In this document: in pieces, positions 23,580 through 35,438 of the stretch
Position numbering within the stretch: the first letter of the stretch is position 1
Layout of the letters: each line of letters begins with the position of its first letter
From: Erinaceus europaeus
Lineage: Eukaryota > Chordata > Mammalia > Eulipotyphla > Erinaceidae
Length of the DNA: 64,000 nt
Assembly (NCBI RefSeq): GCF_950295315.1
Contig: NC_080166.1
Span: 102,164,999-102,228,998, forward strand
Direction: 5' to 3'
Notes under the pieces: generated by a model
The model's database searches: none
Seen by the model: the letters and a program-made list of their open reading frames with translations, nothing else
What the model was told of the DNA's origin: nothing
Made by a program: the position numbers and the translations under genes

Positions 23580-25330
23580 ATATTGAGGCACATGGCTATG
23601 GAATAGTAGCTACCAGAAGATTACTTCCACAATCAACTAGATAAATCAATGAAATATCACTGGTAACCTCATTAAATGGAACGAGGACTTCTGGAGAAAC
23701 TCACTGAGTCACAAGTGGGTTCAGCTACACATGGAAAGTTCTAAGGGAGAAACTATCAGGGCAAAAGAAACAGCTTCAGCTGGAAGCCAGCAACATCATG
23801 GTAGTTCTGTAGCAGTGCACATAGTTGACCCCAAGATGACGGGGCATTTATCATTGGAAAACCTGGTAAAAACTGTAACTCTGTACTTCATCCAGACCAA
23901 AGCAGCAGGCTTTTAGAGGCCATAGTACAGAATAAGCAAGGCAGAAAGACTCTAATGTGTCATAACAGACACTAAATCTGCCTAGAAACATATGATAGAA
24001 ATCCCCCTCCCTCCCACCATGATATATAAACAGCATAGCCACAGTGCCACTTGCTTGCTGAACAACAAAATTAGAAACAATCAAATCATTAAAAAAAAAA
24101 AATACTAATGGTCAAATAAATCACACAGACACCTGGAAAAAGAAACCAGAGATATAATTCAGAAAACTTGATAAAAAGGCAAATGAAAGAGGAAACATAA
24201 AGTAAAACATCAACTGAGTTTGCTGTATTGCATCAAAGTAAAGGACTCTAAGGGGGTTGTAGGAGTGAGAGGAGCTTTTAAGTCCTGGTGCATGATGGTG
24301 GAGGAGGACCTAGGCTAGGAATGAGTTTTTTGCAGAAATTTGAAAAAATTTACACATGCATTAACAACTGTATTTACTGCAAACCATAATCCCTCAATAA
24401 AAATGTGGGATTCAGGAATCTAAACTTAACATACAGACACTAATTCAAGTACACAAAGATCATTTCACCAAAGACTTACAAAATGAACAAAGAAAATGTC
24501 ATGCAAAACTACAGGATGTAAAGGACACTTTGAATAAATTAAGACTCATATAGTAGGCTTAATAAATAGACTAAACCAGGCTGAAGAGAAAATATCAGGA
24601 CTAGAATATATAATCACCACACTCTGTGAGTTTAAAAGAGGAGCGGTTTACAAATAAAAAGAAAGAAATAAAAGAAAAGAAAAACAAGCAAAGAAAAGAA
24701 AGAAGTTCTCTGTGAAATAGGTGACCCCATAAGAAAAATGAATGGCAAGTTATTGGGATCCCTGAAGCTGAAGAGACAGAGGGGAGAAGAGAATACATTC
24801 AAAGAAATTGTAGCAGAAGATCTTCTACATATGTGCAACACTCAAAAGATAGACAACCAGTTATGAATGTCCAAGGTACTGAATTCAAAGTGTCGCACAC
24901 CAAGACACACCATAGAAAAACTACTCAAAAACAAGGATAAGAAAAAAATGAAATACAGCAGTCTGCTAAGGAAGATTAGACTCTGACAATATGCAGAAGT
25001 TAACCATCAGAGTTCTCCTCACCAACCCCAGAGCCAAGAAGGGAGTGGATGACATATTAAAATACAAGAATTACTAACCATGAATGCTCTGTTCTTTCTA
25101 TTTATCCTTCAAGTATGATATAGATGTGAAAATCTTCTCAATATATGAAATTGAAGGGAGTTGATAGCAACTACACTATCTTGTAAGAATTATTGAAAGG
25201 AATCCCACAGGGAAGGAAGCAAAGGGATTTCAACTCTAAATAAAGTGAACAGTGGTAGAATACAGTCAGGAACACAAATAACAGGAGAAAATAACTACAT
25301 AGGAAAAGAGAGGGCAAAATGTACAGAGAA
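23580..25330 (+). mobile_element. Old L1/HAL1-like ORF1 relic
   Basis: A heavily decayed L1-type ORF1 can be followed through ATTGGGATCCCTGAAGCTGAAGAGACAG, GTAGCAGAAGATCTTC, CACCAAGACACACCATAG and GAGCCAAGAAGGGAGTGGATGACAT. That order and spacing suit ORF1 RRM/C-terminal coding sequence. No ORF2 follows, which suggests a half-L1 (HAL1) type element. The left boundary is approximate. No frame is open across it. Confidence 0.5.
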
Positions 25331-25552
25331 GTACTCCTAATGTTGTTTATCCAAGTCTAACTTAAAAAAGGCTGTTGTAAATATTGTAGGTTAGACACAA
25401 TGCTCATGTCCAATGACTGACATGTTTCAAGGAATTGAACAACTTGTCCAAACATTTATGTGGAACCACAAAACAAAAAAGCAATTAATCAAGCAAACAA
25501 GCAAAAACACATCAGGAAGTTCCAAATTACTTATGAGAAAAAATACATTGGG

Positions 25553-25835
25553 GGCCAGTTGAGCACACACATACATTGCATAAGGATCTGAGTTTGCTTT
25601 GAGCTCCCAGTCCCCACCTACAGGAAGGAAACCTTCATATATGATGAAGCAGGTCTGCAATGTAATATTCTTTCTCCTCTCTCTCTCTCTTTCCCTCCCT
25701 TCTTAATTTCTCTTTCCCTTTGTCCTGTCTAATATAAAAGAAAGGAGAAAAAATGAAGACTTATCTGCTGGGACAGATAAGTAAATTTGCTAAGCAAGCA
25801 TCAAACCTCACCAATAACCCTGGTGTTAAAAAAAG
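25553..25835 (+). mobile_element. SINE (type 2 variant)
   Basis: GGGGGCCAGTTGAGCACACAC head, CCCAGTCCCCACCTACAGGAAGGAAACCTTCA core and a CT-rich run. It shares the unusual ACAGGAAGGAAACC core with the copy at 26375. The 3' part ends near CCTCACCAATAACCCTGGTG and an A-rich tail. Confidence 0.8.
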
Positions 25836-25924
25836 AAAAGAACAAAAAAGTTCTCTATTTTCAGTTTATATTATTACACAAAATGAGTAACAGCAGACAC
25901 TTGGATCAACAAACAGAAACCAGG

Positions 25925-26250
25925 TGTCCTGGTGGTAGCACAGAGGGTTAAGTGCACATGGCACAAAGCGCAAGGACGGATGTAACGATCTTGGTTTGAG
26001 CCCCCCGCATCCCCATCTGTGGAGGGGTCACTTCACAAGCAGTGAAGTAGGGCTGCAGGTGTCTATCTTCCTCTCCTCCTCCTCTCTCGATTTATCTTTG
26101 CCCTATCCAACAACAGAAGCAATAATGGCAACAGAAATAACAAAAACAGCAATAACAATAATAACAAGAGCAATAAAATGGGGAAAATGGCTTCCAGGAG
26201 CAGTGAATTCCTACTGCAGGCACCCAGCCCCAGATAATTCTGGAGCAATT
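25925..26250 (+). mobile_element. SINE (type 1), long-tailed form
   Basis: TCCTGGTGGTAGCACAGAGGGTTAAG head, a CATCCCCATCTGTGGAGGGGTCACTTCAC core, then a 3' extension GAGCAGTGAATTCCTACTGCAGGCACCCAGCCCCAG like the element at position 1. Confidence 0.85.
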
Positions 26251-26374
26251 TAGAGCCCAGATCCCAGATATGAGCCCACTTTTATAAAGCAACCGAATAT
26301 ATGATAAATGGGCCCAAATCACTCAGTGGAGTAAAAGAAACAAATAAACAGCAACAACAAAAATATATGGAGGA

Positions 26375-26595
26375 CTAGGTGCAATCAGTTGAGCACACAT
26401 TGCCGTGCATGTGCATAAGGCATAAGGATCTGGGTTTGCTTTGAGCTCCCAGTCCCCACCTACAGGAAGGAAACCTTCACATGTGATGAAGTAGGTCTGC
26501 AATGTAATTCATTCTCTCTCTCTCTCTCTCTCTTCTCCTCCTCTCTCAATTTCTCTTTCCCTTTGTCCTGTCTAATAAAGAAGAAAGGAGAAAAA
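26375..26595 (+). mobile_element. SINE (type 2 variant)
   Basis: AGGTGCAATCAGTTGAGCACACATTG head and the same CCTACAGGAAGGAAACCTTCACATG core as at 25553, followed by (TC)n and AATAAAGAAGAAAGGAG. Confidence 0.8.
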
Positions 26596-27180
26596 TGGGG
26601 ACTGTATTGTTGTGTGGAAATGTTATACACATACAAACTATTGTATTTTACTGTAGACTGCAAACCATTAATCCCCTAAATAAACCATTAATCCCCTAAT
26701 AAAGAAATATTTAAAAAAAAACTCAACAAATGGTGCTGGAAAAACTGGACAGTCATGTGGAAAAGTGAAACCTTGCTACCACTTAATTAGATCAAAATGG
26801 ATCAACTACCCAGATATTTTTATAAAAATCTCTAAAATTCCTATCTATATCTTACCTTAGATGGGGCTTAGTAAGATGAGTCAGAAAGAGAGAGATGAAT
26901 GCCAGATGACCTACTCATGGGCAGAACTTGGAAGATGGACAGAAAAGGAAAAGACAAAATAAAACTTGGGTTGGATATACTGCATTACACAAAAGCAAAA
27001 GACTGGGGAGAGAGTGAAAGCAAAGAACTAGAGTGTGAACTCTGAGCTCCTAAATTTCAAGTGAGAATGTTTTGCAGACACCCATCACGTGGAGATGGGA
27101 AATTGTACCCATGTTTCAGCAACTTGACTGTAAATCATTAGCCCTCCCCCCAATAAAATGGGGAGACAAAAGAAACCCTG
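26596..27180 (+). mobile_element. L1 3' ends, two pieces
   Basis: At 26596-26700, ACAAACTATTGTATTTTACTGTAGACTGC and CCATTAATCCCCTAAATAAA are an L1 tail of the lineage seen at 33950-34030. From about 26725, AACAAATGGTGCTGGAAAAACTGGACAG is an ORF2 piece joined to a 3' UTR ending CCCCCAATAAAATGGGG. Confidence 0.6.
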
Positions 27181-27869
27181 CATCTATTTTAACTGCAAAC
27201 ATTATTATAAAAAGAAATAGAGCCATAATTTTGTCTATATCCCTAGTAAGTTTAAGCCAAAATTATACTGAACACAGAATAATACAGTTCTCAGAGAGGA
27301 ATACTTTTCTATGCTCTATAGAGCCATAACACTGATGACTTCATACATTTGAAGATTTGAGATAAAAGTTCAAAGTGTCTTTTAATGGGTTTCATTAGTT
27401 GCTCCTCGTAGAATCTTTGAAGCTCATTTCTCAGATGACTCTCTACATGACAATTTTAATAACTATACAATGTAAACCCTGGTTTGACTTCTTTATGCTT
27501 TATTGATATGTATATTTCCTTCAAACTAGCAGGAAGAAATATGATCCTACATACTACAGGCAAAAATGGATTAGGAATTCAAAATAATTTCAGGTTGTAT
27601 TTTATGATGGCTTGACAACTGAAGTCAGGAAATTAACAATAATATATATCATCTTAGAACAGTGACTCTACCATAGGACGAAGATAAAAGCCAGCCTGCC
27701 ATTTACAACCCAATCTGGCCCCGATTGCAAGAAGCAGCTAGCTATCAGGCACAGGAACAACTTGAGCAATTAATACCATCCACCTTCAACCAGTTACCTA
27801 AGAACAATGTAAGTACTGTTTTGTGTTTCCCTTTCTTTTCTTCTTTCTCAACTTCTGTTTATGCATAGG
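27181..27869. other. Unique intergenic DNA
   Basis: No gene or repeat is recognised in most of this stretch. The last ~80 bases may already belong to the antisense L1 that follows. Confidence 0.45.
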
Positions 27870-28108
27870 ATCATCCTTCTTTTTCTGGCTTGTCTCACAT
27901 AACAAGATTATTTCAAGTTCCATTCAAGATGGGACAAAGAAGGTGAATTCACCATTTTTAATATCTGAGCAGTATTCCATTGGAATATCTATCACAACTT
28001 TCTCAGCCACTCAGCTGTTGTTGGACATTTGAGCTGTTTCCAGGTTTTTGACTAGCATAAATTGTGTTGCTATGAACATATATATAGGGACATCTGCATA
28101 AACCCTCT
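27870..28108 (-). mobile_element. L1 ORF2 3'-end fragment, antisense
   Basis: CTTTTTCTGGCTTGTCTCAC, GAGCAGTATTCCATTGG and TTGTTGGACATTTGAGCTGTTTCCAGG are the complement of ORF2 3' coding sequence. Confidence 0.65.
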
Positions 28109-29010
28109 GATGGGCCTCTCCAGGACCTTGCCCTCACTATAATGCAGCAATGGTAGGGACTCCCCACTCTCCCAATGGAGGGTGGGTCATCCTGCTCTGG
28201 TTCTAATGAAGACTGGTCCTCAAATGAATGAAATTTGCAATGTTCCTAGCTGTTATGATGGAATGACTTTGACTTAGAGGTCACACAGGTTCCTTTGCTA
28301 AATATATATGGGCCCTAGGTCAGATTGATAGGGTAAACAGTTAATGATATTATACACTTTCCTCATGTTTGGGAGCTAATTTTTTACCCTAATCCATTTT
28401 TCTAGCCCTATGCTCAACTCTGATACCATCTTCCTAGGTGGACAATATTTTTAGTCCACCTACATGTTAACTATTAAGCTCAGGCAAAAATTACTAAAGT
28501 CATGGACCCCTTGGAACATACCTAAAATAGACTTTCAAGCTTCTTCCCACTTGAAGACATCTAGTTTCATCTGCTTTATTGCTATCTCTGTATTCCTGTT
28601 TACTAAGCAATTTGTCCTACTTTATATGGTACTGCCTTTCATCCTCCAAGATGCAGATGCTACATTGACTCCATACTGGCTTCCCTGGGGAGATGATTTC
28701 ACGAATGTGTCCCAAAGTCTCACCTCTCTCGTGCTATAGCCCACTAGGGAAAAACAGAAACAGGCTGGGGGTATATACTGACCTTCCAATGCCCATGTCC
28801 AGAGGAGAAGAAATTACAGAAGCCAGACTTTCCACCTTCTGTACCCCATAAAGAATTTTGGTCCATATACTCAAAGGGATAAAGAATAGGGAACTTTTCA
28901 ATGGAGGGAATGGAACAGGGAACTCTGGGGGTGGGAACTGTATGGAATTTGACCATTATTATCTTGTCACCTTGTAAATCATTATTAAATAATTAATTGG
29001 AAATTTAAAA
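28109..29010 (+). mobile_element. L1 3' UTR fragment
   Basis: Homologous to the 3' UTRs at 37240-38870 and 44610-45243: GAGGTCACACAGGTTCC, GGCAAAAATTACTAAAGTCATGG, CACTAGGGAAAAACAGAAACAGGCTGGG and the GTGGGAACTGTATGGAATTTGACC end. Confidence 0.75.
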
Positions 29011-29083
29011 AATACTAATACAAATTTATATATCCTATAAGTTTTGCACCGTTTAAAAGGTACACATAATGTAAGGTACTATT

Positions 29084-29381
29084 AGAACTTACCATTCTTT
29101 TATTAAAATTTATTTATTCCCTTTTGTTGTTTTTGTTTTTTTATTGTTGTAGTTATTATTGTTGTCATCGTTGTTGGATAGGACAGACAGAAATGGAGAG
29201 AGGAGGGGAAGACAGGGGCAAAGATAGACACCTGCAGACCTGCTTCACCATGTGTGAAGTGACTCCTCTGCAGGTGGGTAGCCTGGGGCTCTGACCAGGA
29301 TCCTTACACGGTTCTTGTGCTTTGTGCCACATGCGCTTAACCTGCTGCACTACCACCTGACTTCTAGAACATACCATTCTT
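29084..29381 (-). mobile_element. SINE (type 1), array unit 1
   Basis: An antisense SINE at 29101-29365 between AGAACTTACCATTCTT (29084) and AGAACATACCATTCTT (29366-29381). Its poly-pyrimidine side reads GACAGACAGAAATGGAG; its head side reads GAAGTGACTCCTCTGCAGGTGGGTAGCC. Confidence 0.88.
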
Positions 29382-29681
29382 TTTTTTAAATTTTTATATC
29401 TATTTATTTTCCCTTTTATTGCTGTTGTTTTTTACTGTTATTGTAGTTATTACTGTTGTTATTATTAATGTCATCGTTGTTGGATACGACAGAAAGCAAA
29501 AGAGAGAGGAGGGGAAGACAGAGAAAGGCACCTGCAGACCTGCTTCACCATCTGTGAAGTGACTCCTCTGCAGGTGGGTAGCCTGGGGCTCTGACCAGGA
29601 TCCTTACACGGTTCTTGAGCTTTGTGCCACATGCGCTTAACCCGCTGCACTACCACCTGACTTCTAGAACTTACCATTCTT
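29382..29681 (-). mobile_element. SINE (type 1), array unit 2, recombinant
   Basis: The left half (GATACGACAGAAAGCAAAAGAGAGAGGAGGGGAAGACAGAGAAAGG) matches unit 3. The right half (GAAGTGACTCCTCTGCAGGTGGGTAGCCTGGGGCTCTGACC) matches unit 1. The switch lies within about 29529-29550. The same target motif follows at 29666-29681. Confidence 0.9.
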
Positions 29682-29959
29682 TTTTTAAAATTTTTATATC
29701 TATTTATTTATTTTCCCTTTTGTTGCTGCTGTTTTTTACTGTTATTGTAGTTATTACTGTTGTTGTTATTGATGTCATCGTTGTTGGATACGACAGAAAG
29801 CAAAAGAGAGAGGAGGGGAAGACAGAGAAAGGCACCTGCAGACCTGCTTCATCGCCTGTGAAGCGACCCCCCTGCAGGTCGGGAGTCAGGGGCTTGAACC
29901 AGAATCCTTCCACTTCGCGCCACATGTGCTTAACCCGCTAAGTTACTGCCCAACTCCAC
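29682..29959 (-). mobile_element. SINE (type 1), array unit 3
   Basis: Poly-pyrimidine side as in unit 2; head side distinct (GAAGCGACCCCCCTGCAGGTCGGGAG). The target motif AGAATTTACCATTCTTAATCTA follows at 29960-29981. Confidence 0.88.
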
Positions 29960-29981
29960 AGAATTTACCATTCTTAATCTA

Positions 29982-30087
29982 CACCCCTGAACATGGGGTG
30001 TCGGGGGCTCCAACCAGGATTCTTGTGCCAATCCTTGCACTTCGTGCCACGTGCACTTAACCCGCTGTGCTACCATCTGACTCCTGA
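29982..30087 (-). mobile_element. SINE (type 1) head fragment
   Basis: GGGGGCTCCAACCAGGATTCTTGTGCCAATCCTTGCACTTCGTGCCACGTGCACTTAACCC is only the head half of an antisense type 1 SINE. Confidence 0.8.
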
Positions 30088-30229
30088 TTATTGTAATTTC
30101 TAAATGCTTCAACAACTATTACAAATACTTTGTAATGGTAAAAGTAATCTCTATGTTGCATTTGGATTTTTTTATCAACTAGAGCAGTGGGTATTCTTAA
30201 TAAGATATATATACTTTAAAATACTGTAC

Positions 30230-30556
30230 CTCATCTTGGATGAGAAAGCAAAAGAGAATATGAATACTAGATGATGTCACTTAGAGATAAAATTTGAGAC
30301 ATAAATAAAGGTAAAACACAAGGTAAAATCTGGACTGGGTGCGATGTTTTGCATCAAAACAAAGAACTATGGGGGAGGAAAAGAGAGGGTAGAGAAGATA
30401 TCAGGGCCCCAGAGCATGATGATGAAAAAGAACATAAACTGAGAGTGAGAGCCTTTTACAGACACCTCCTACAGGGAGATGAGGGAGTGTGCCCATGTGT
30501 CAACAACTACATTGTAAGTCGCTACCCAGCCAGTAAAAATTATTTTTAAAAATAGT
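30230..30556 (+). mobile_element. L1 3'-end fragment
   Basis: GCAAAAGAGAATATGAATACTAGATGATGTCAC, CACAAGGTAAAATCTGGACTGGG and CATTGTAAGTCGCTACCC before an A-rich tail match the second L1 3' UTR lineage. Confidence 0.65.
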
Positions 30557-30562
30557 CCGTGG

Positions 30563-30699
30563 GGGACAGGCAGTGGCACACCTGGTTGAGTGCACGCATC
30601 ACCATGTGCAAGGACCCAGCTTCAACCCACTGCTTCCCACCTGCAGGGGAGAAGCTTCACTGAAGCACATCTGCAAGTGTCTATCTGACCCTCTCCCTC
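30563..30699 (+). mobile_element. SINE (type 2)
   Basis: GGCAGTGGCACACCTGGTTGAGTGCAC head and CTTCCCACCTGCAGGGGAGAAGCTTCAC core. It runs into the T-rich side of the antisense SINE that follows. Confidence 0.8.
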
Positions 30700-30985
30700 T
30701 TTTTTATATTTATTTATTTATTCCCTTTTGTTGCCCTTATTGCAGTTATTATTGATGTCATCATTGTTGGATAGGACAAAGAGAAATTGGAGAGAGGAGG
30801 GGAAGACAGAGAAGGGGAGAGAAATACAACTGCAGACCTGCTTCATCACTTGTGAAGCGACTCCCCTGTGGGTGGGGATCCAGGGGCTTGAACCAGGATC
30901 CCTACACAGTCCTTGTGCTTTGTGCCACTTGTGCTTAACCTGCTGCACTACCACCTGACTCCCAGAATTTACCATTCTTAATCTA
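30700..30985 (-). mobile_element. SINE (type 1) with right-hand array motif
   Basis: An antisense SINE ending at the head inverse CTGCACTACCACCTGACTCCC, followed by AGAATTTACCATTCTTAATCTA (30964-30985), identical to 29960-29981. Its left side lacks that motif and abuts the type 2 SINE. Confidence 0.85.
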
Positions 30986-31099
30986 GTTTATCCTTTGATT
31001 AATGTCACTGAAGAAAACTACAACTCACTGATCCATAAGCAAGCTTTAGGTTATTCAACAAAAATACCAGTAGAACTAGCTATGCTGTTGGCTACAACA

Positions 31100-31275
31100 G
31101 TGAAAAGGACTAGATAATGGACTAGTGAGATAGTTCACTTGGATTGTCTGCTCATTTTGTCACAGGCAAAACCTAGACGTAAGCTCTGTCTTCACCTTGC
31201 TAAGGAATGTTTTGGTGCTGTGGTATCTTTCTCTTTGTCTATCTGTCTCTGACTTTCTAGTTAAAAAAAAGTCTG
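31100..31275 (+). mobile_element. SINE-like element (type 4), decayed
   Basis: ACTAGTGAGATAGTTCACTTGGATTGTCTGCTC followed by a CT-rich run and A-rich tail resembles the tRNA-headed elements at 39470 and 52955. Confidence 0.5.
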
Positions 31276-32245
31276 TATAGAGCAGTGATGTCAAAACCAG
31301 ATACATGAAACAAAGAATTAGATAGTGAAACAAGGTAATACCATTATAAATTCCAGTCATAACAGTATAATAAGGTAAAAACATGAATAGTTATTTGTAT
31401 TTCTTCCTTAACTTGTTGTAAATGAAATATTTTTATTCCCTTTTATTTCTTCACAACCCAAGGTTAATAATACCTAGCTTTATTTCATAGTCTAAGTTAG
31501 GAGACATCAAAGGAAGACAAGTAAATTTCACTTACTTTGTGTCTTTTGGGGGATGGAGTGAGGGTATGTATCTTAGGTTTTACATAAAATGGAACTGCCA
31601 AGTAAGGCATCACTGTGAACTTGTCATTGGCTATTTAAGGATTAAGTAGAAGTTTAAGCACATGTATGTGGGTGCCAAGATTATAAGGGCTTTTGAAGTA
31701 CCTGCTTGGTTAGACTATAGTTCCCATTATTCAAAGTAATTCTAAGGCTTTTGCTGCTCTTAAGGTGTTTTGCAGGAGAGATCAAGCTTCATAATCAATA
31801 AACATTAAATGAGATTAATTTTGTAATTGGATGAACCTGAATCAATGAAATTATAGCAACCAGAGCAGAGCTGAGGTTTTCCTGAGAAATTCTATATGGG
31901 GACAGTAGCTTCAGTTTTCATCAGAGACTTAACAGTCGCCCCTTTCCTGAAAGTTTGTCCCACAGATGTCAGAATCCATGTAGTTGGTCACCGCAATCAA
32001 GTCTTCCTATACCTTGAAGCTTTTCTGTCTTAAAATATACTGCTTAATGTTTCTGCACTTCTCATTGAAGAATCTTATACAAAGATATCAGTAAGTGAAA
32101 TTTACTATTTTCCTCTGCTATCTCCTAACTTGAGATTCCGAGATCGGACATGTTTAGGATGGTATGGCCATAAACCTAACTTAAGATTTTATTATTAAAC
32201 TTGGGTGGTAAAGAAATAAGAAGTAATAAAAATATTTTACTTAGA
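31276..32245. other. Unique intergenic DNA
   Basis: No repeat or gene is recognised. Confidence 0.5.
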
Positions 32246-32505
32246 AGGAGTCAGGCAGTAGCGCAGTGGGTTAAGTGCAAGTGGCACAAAGGTCAAGGAC
32301 TGGCCCCCAGCTCCCCACCTGCAGAAGAGTCACTTCACAGGCAGTGAAGCATGTCTGCAGGTGTCTATCTTTCTCTCCCCCTCTCTGTCTTCTCCTTCTC
32401 GCTCCATTTCTCTCTGTCTTACCTAATAACAATGACATCAATAACAACAACAATAAAAACAACAAGGGCAACAAAAGGGAAAATAAGTATAAAAAATTTT
32501 AAAAA
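32246..32505 (+). mobile_element. SINE (type 1)
   Basis: GGAGTCAGGCAGTAGCGCAGTGGGTTAAGTG head, CCAGCTCCCCACCTGCAGAAGAGTCAC core and an AACAACAACAATAAAAACAACAAGGGC tail. Confidence 0.9.
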
Positions 32506-32744
32506 ATGTATTTTCTTACAACAACATAAGGAAAAATACACATAACTATTCATGTCTTTAACTTGTTGCCCTGTTATGGCTAGTATTTGTAGCACAAGTT
32601 TCCATGAATTCATTTTTTTTTCTCTCAGCATTCCTTTCATATTTTTTGCATTTGTTTTTAAATAACTCTTCCATCACTGTGATGATTTACACACATTCTG
32701 TAAAAATGTTATATTTTCCTGCATAAAACTATATATTTCTTTAA

Positions 32745-33077
32745 AATTATCTTTATTTTATTTTTTATTGGATAGTGACAGAAATATAGAGGGAAGGAGG
32801 TAATAGAAAGGGAGAGACAGAGAGATACCTGTAGCCCTGCTTTAGCACTTACAAACCATTTCTCCTGCAGGTGGAGACCAAGGGCTGGAACCTGAGTCCC
32901 TCTGCATTGTAACATGTGCACTCAACCAGGTGTACCACCACCTGGCCTCAAGAGAGGCTCCTGCAGCCCTGCTTCACCCTTGTGAAGCTTTCCCCCTGCA
33001 GTACCTGAGGTTTGAACCTGGGTCCTTGAACATTGTAATGTATGTGCTTAATCAGGTGTGCTACCACCTGGCCTTTC
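32745..33077 (-). mobile_element. Two SINEs (type 2) in tandem
   Basis: A full antisense type 2 SINE (about 32745-32949, ending CAACCAGGTGTACCACCACCTGGCC) is followed without a gap by a second antisense copy lacking its tail (about 32950-33077, CTCCTGCAGCCCTGCTTCACCC to GTGTGCTACCACCTGGCC). Confidence 0.85.
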
Positions 33078-33531
33078 TGATATATTTATACTAAATGAAA
33101 ACTTATACTAAAATGTCTTCCTTTGACTCATTTCATGTCTAATTTTTTTACTATTCCTCAGCAGCCTTGTAGTCTGTATTCACTTCTTTTTCTCATTCTT
33201 TGAAGAATTTAGTTTAAAGCTCTGCCAAAGTCACTTTGTACCTAGTAAGTAAATTAGTGTAACATTATGATAGCCATACACTCAGAAGTCATCATATGCA
33301 GAACAATTCAAATTGTATCATATTAATAACCTAGCTCTCAAATGCTGACCACAATTGTGTACATATTTTTGTTTTTTTAATATATTGATTACTATGAAAC
33401 ATGTACTCATGTTTCTAGATATCATTAAATTATTTATTACCTGTTGTAAAATCAATATCTATCAGTTACTCCACTTTATCCAATCTTTTAGGTTCTTAAT
33501 TTTTTTTTTTACTTTCTTCTATCGAAGTATT
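33078..33531. other. Unique AT-rich intergenic DNA
   Basis: No repeat or gene is recognised. Confidence 0.5.
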
Positions 33532-34049
33532 ATAACTATGGTTACACACCCATCCAAAAAAATCTGTATACAAATTTGTTCTTGGCAGCACAATTTGTAA
33601 TAGCCAAAACCTGGAAGGAATCCAGGTGTCCAACAACAGATGAGTGGCTGAGCAAGTTGTGGTATATATACACAATGGAATACTATGCAGCTTCACCGTT
33701 TTCAGCCAATCTTGGATGGACCTTGAAAAATTCATGTTAAGTGAAATAAGTCAGAAACAGAAGGATGAAAATGGGATGATCTCACTCTCAGGCAGAATTT
33801 GAAAAACAAGATCAGAAAAGAAAACACAAGTAGAACCTGGAATGGAACTGGCATATCGCACCAAAGTAAAAGACTCTGGGGTGGGTGGATGGGGAGAATA
33901 CAGGTCCATGAAGGATGACAGAGGACCTAGTGGGGGTTGTATTATTATATGGGAAACTGGGGGATGTTATGCATGTACAAACTATTGTATTTACTGTTGA
34001 ATGTAAAACATTAATTCCCCAATAAAAAAAATTAAAAAATAACTATGGT
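33532..34049 (+). mobile_element. 5'-truncated L1 with target duplication
   Basis: ORF2 3' coding sequence (AATAGCCAAAACCTGGAAG, TGTGGTATATATACACAATGG) passes into a 3' UTR of the second lineage ending ACATTAATTCCCCAATAAAAA. ATAACTATGGT at 33532-33542 and 34039-34049 flank it. Confidence 0.85.
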
Positions 34050-34619
34050 AATTGCGCCTAGCTCATTTATCTCAGTTACCAAACTTCTAATATTTTGCAG
34101 TGCAAACACAGGTGTTTGCATTTTTCTTTCTCTTCATTTTTATATTTGACACACAGCTCTCTCTGTCTACATGCATGCATGAAAACATTTGTATTTGTGC
34201 TGTTTTTATCATGTGACTTCAGATTAGTCATAATGCTATAAGCATAAGACATATTCAGATATTAAGTTAAATACCATCATATAATTGAATTGAAATTTTG
34301 CACGTATACCACCAATCAAAAGAGAAAAATATCAAAGTTCCAATGTATTGATCGCACATGTAACTGCAAGTCTAAGAATTTAGAGTACAAGTTTCCCATT
34401 AATTTAACAATTACCTACTGAATATATATACTACTATAGTAAAATTGTAATCTCCCTTAAAAAAAGCATCACCATTTTTTAGGTTGCACAATTAAAGATA
34501 ATATGAAAAAAGGAGATTTAAGAAACTGGATAAATGGCATAGTTCAAGAAAGACATGAATAGTTCCTATTCAATATATAAGAAAACATGATAATATTATT
34601 AAAATTTGAATAAAGAATA
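34050..34619. other. Unique AT-rich intergenic DNA
   Basis: No repeat or gene is recognised. Confidence 0.5.
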
Positions 34620-34815
34620 CTTCATTTATTTACTGGATATAGACTGAGAAATCTATAGAGAAGAAAGAGATATAGTGGGTAAGAGAAATTGAGGTATTTA
34701 TAGCATAAATGCACCGTTCATGAAGCTATCTTCCTGCAGGTGGAGACCAAGGTCTTGAACCCAGGACCTTGTTCATTGTAATGTGTGTGCTAAAATGGGT
34801 GTGTCATACTGGTTT
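34620..34815 (-). mobile_element. SINE (type 2), decayed
   Basis: ATCTTCCTGCAGGTGGAGACCAAGGTCTTGAACCCAGGACCTTGTTCATTGTAATGTG in antisense. Confidence 0.75.
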
Positions 34816-35011
34816 CCAGAAATATAACTTCCCTAATGAAAGTGTGTTGTTCATCTCAGAGAAGTCACAATATACTAAAAATTAGTGTTTGGGGGATCTT
34901 TTTCTTAGCTTGGTACAATGATTATCTAATGGAGAGATTGAGCAAAAAGTTAGACAGGAAGCTAATAAGCAAATGATGAAGAACAATGAACTTTTGTCAA
35001 ACTCAGAAGTT

Positions 35012-35172
35012 TGCTTTAGGGCCCAAGTGGTGGTGCACCTTGTAGAGTATTTGTGCTTCAGATCTCTCTCTCTCTCTCTCTCTCCTCTCTCTCCCTCCCT
35101 CCATACCTTTATATCCACTTCTCCTCTCTCTATTTATCTCTGACTCTATCCTAAATAAATAAATAATGATTC
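35012..35172 (+). mobile_element. SINE with internal deletion
   Basis: The head GGGCCCAAGTGGTGGTGCACCTTGTAGAG passes directly into (TC)n and TATCCTAAATAAATAAATAATG. The B-box and core are missing. Confidence 0.7.
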
Positions 35173-35438
35173 TAAAAGTTGGCCACAACTTACCGACTAC
35201 AAAATGCAGGTAAGTTAATTGAACAGAGATATTCATCATTCTGGTAACAAAACTACGTTGCATATAAAAATTATTTAGTAGGACGAATTATTAGTGACTC
35301 TTTGAATACCTATATTTGACTATATATTTAATTACAGAAATCAACTGAAATTTCATACATCTTATTAATGAGAAGACAAAATTAATAACTCTTTTCCAAA
35401 ATATTTCATTGCTACAAGTCAAATTACTTCTTTAAAAA

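Noticed and set aside
29084..30085. CRISPR-like regularly spaced repeats
   Set aside because: The repeats are whole SINEs with shared target sites in a mammalian genome; spacers are absent.
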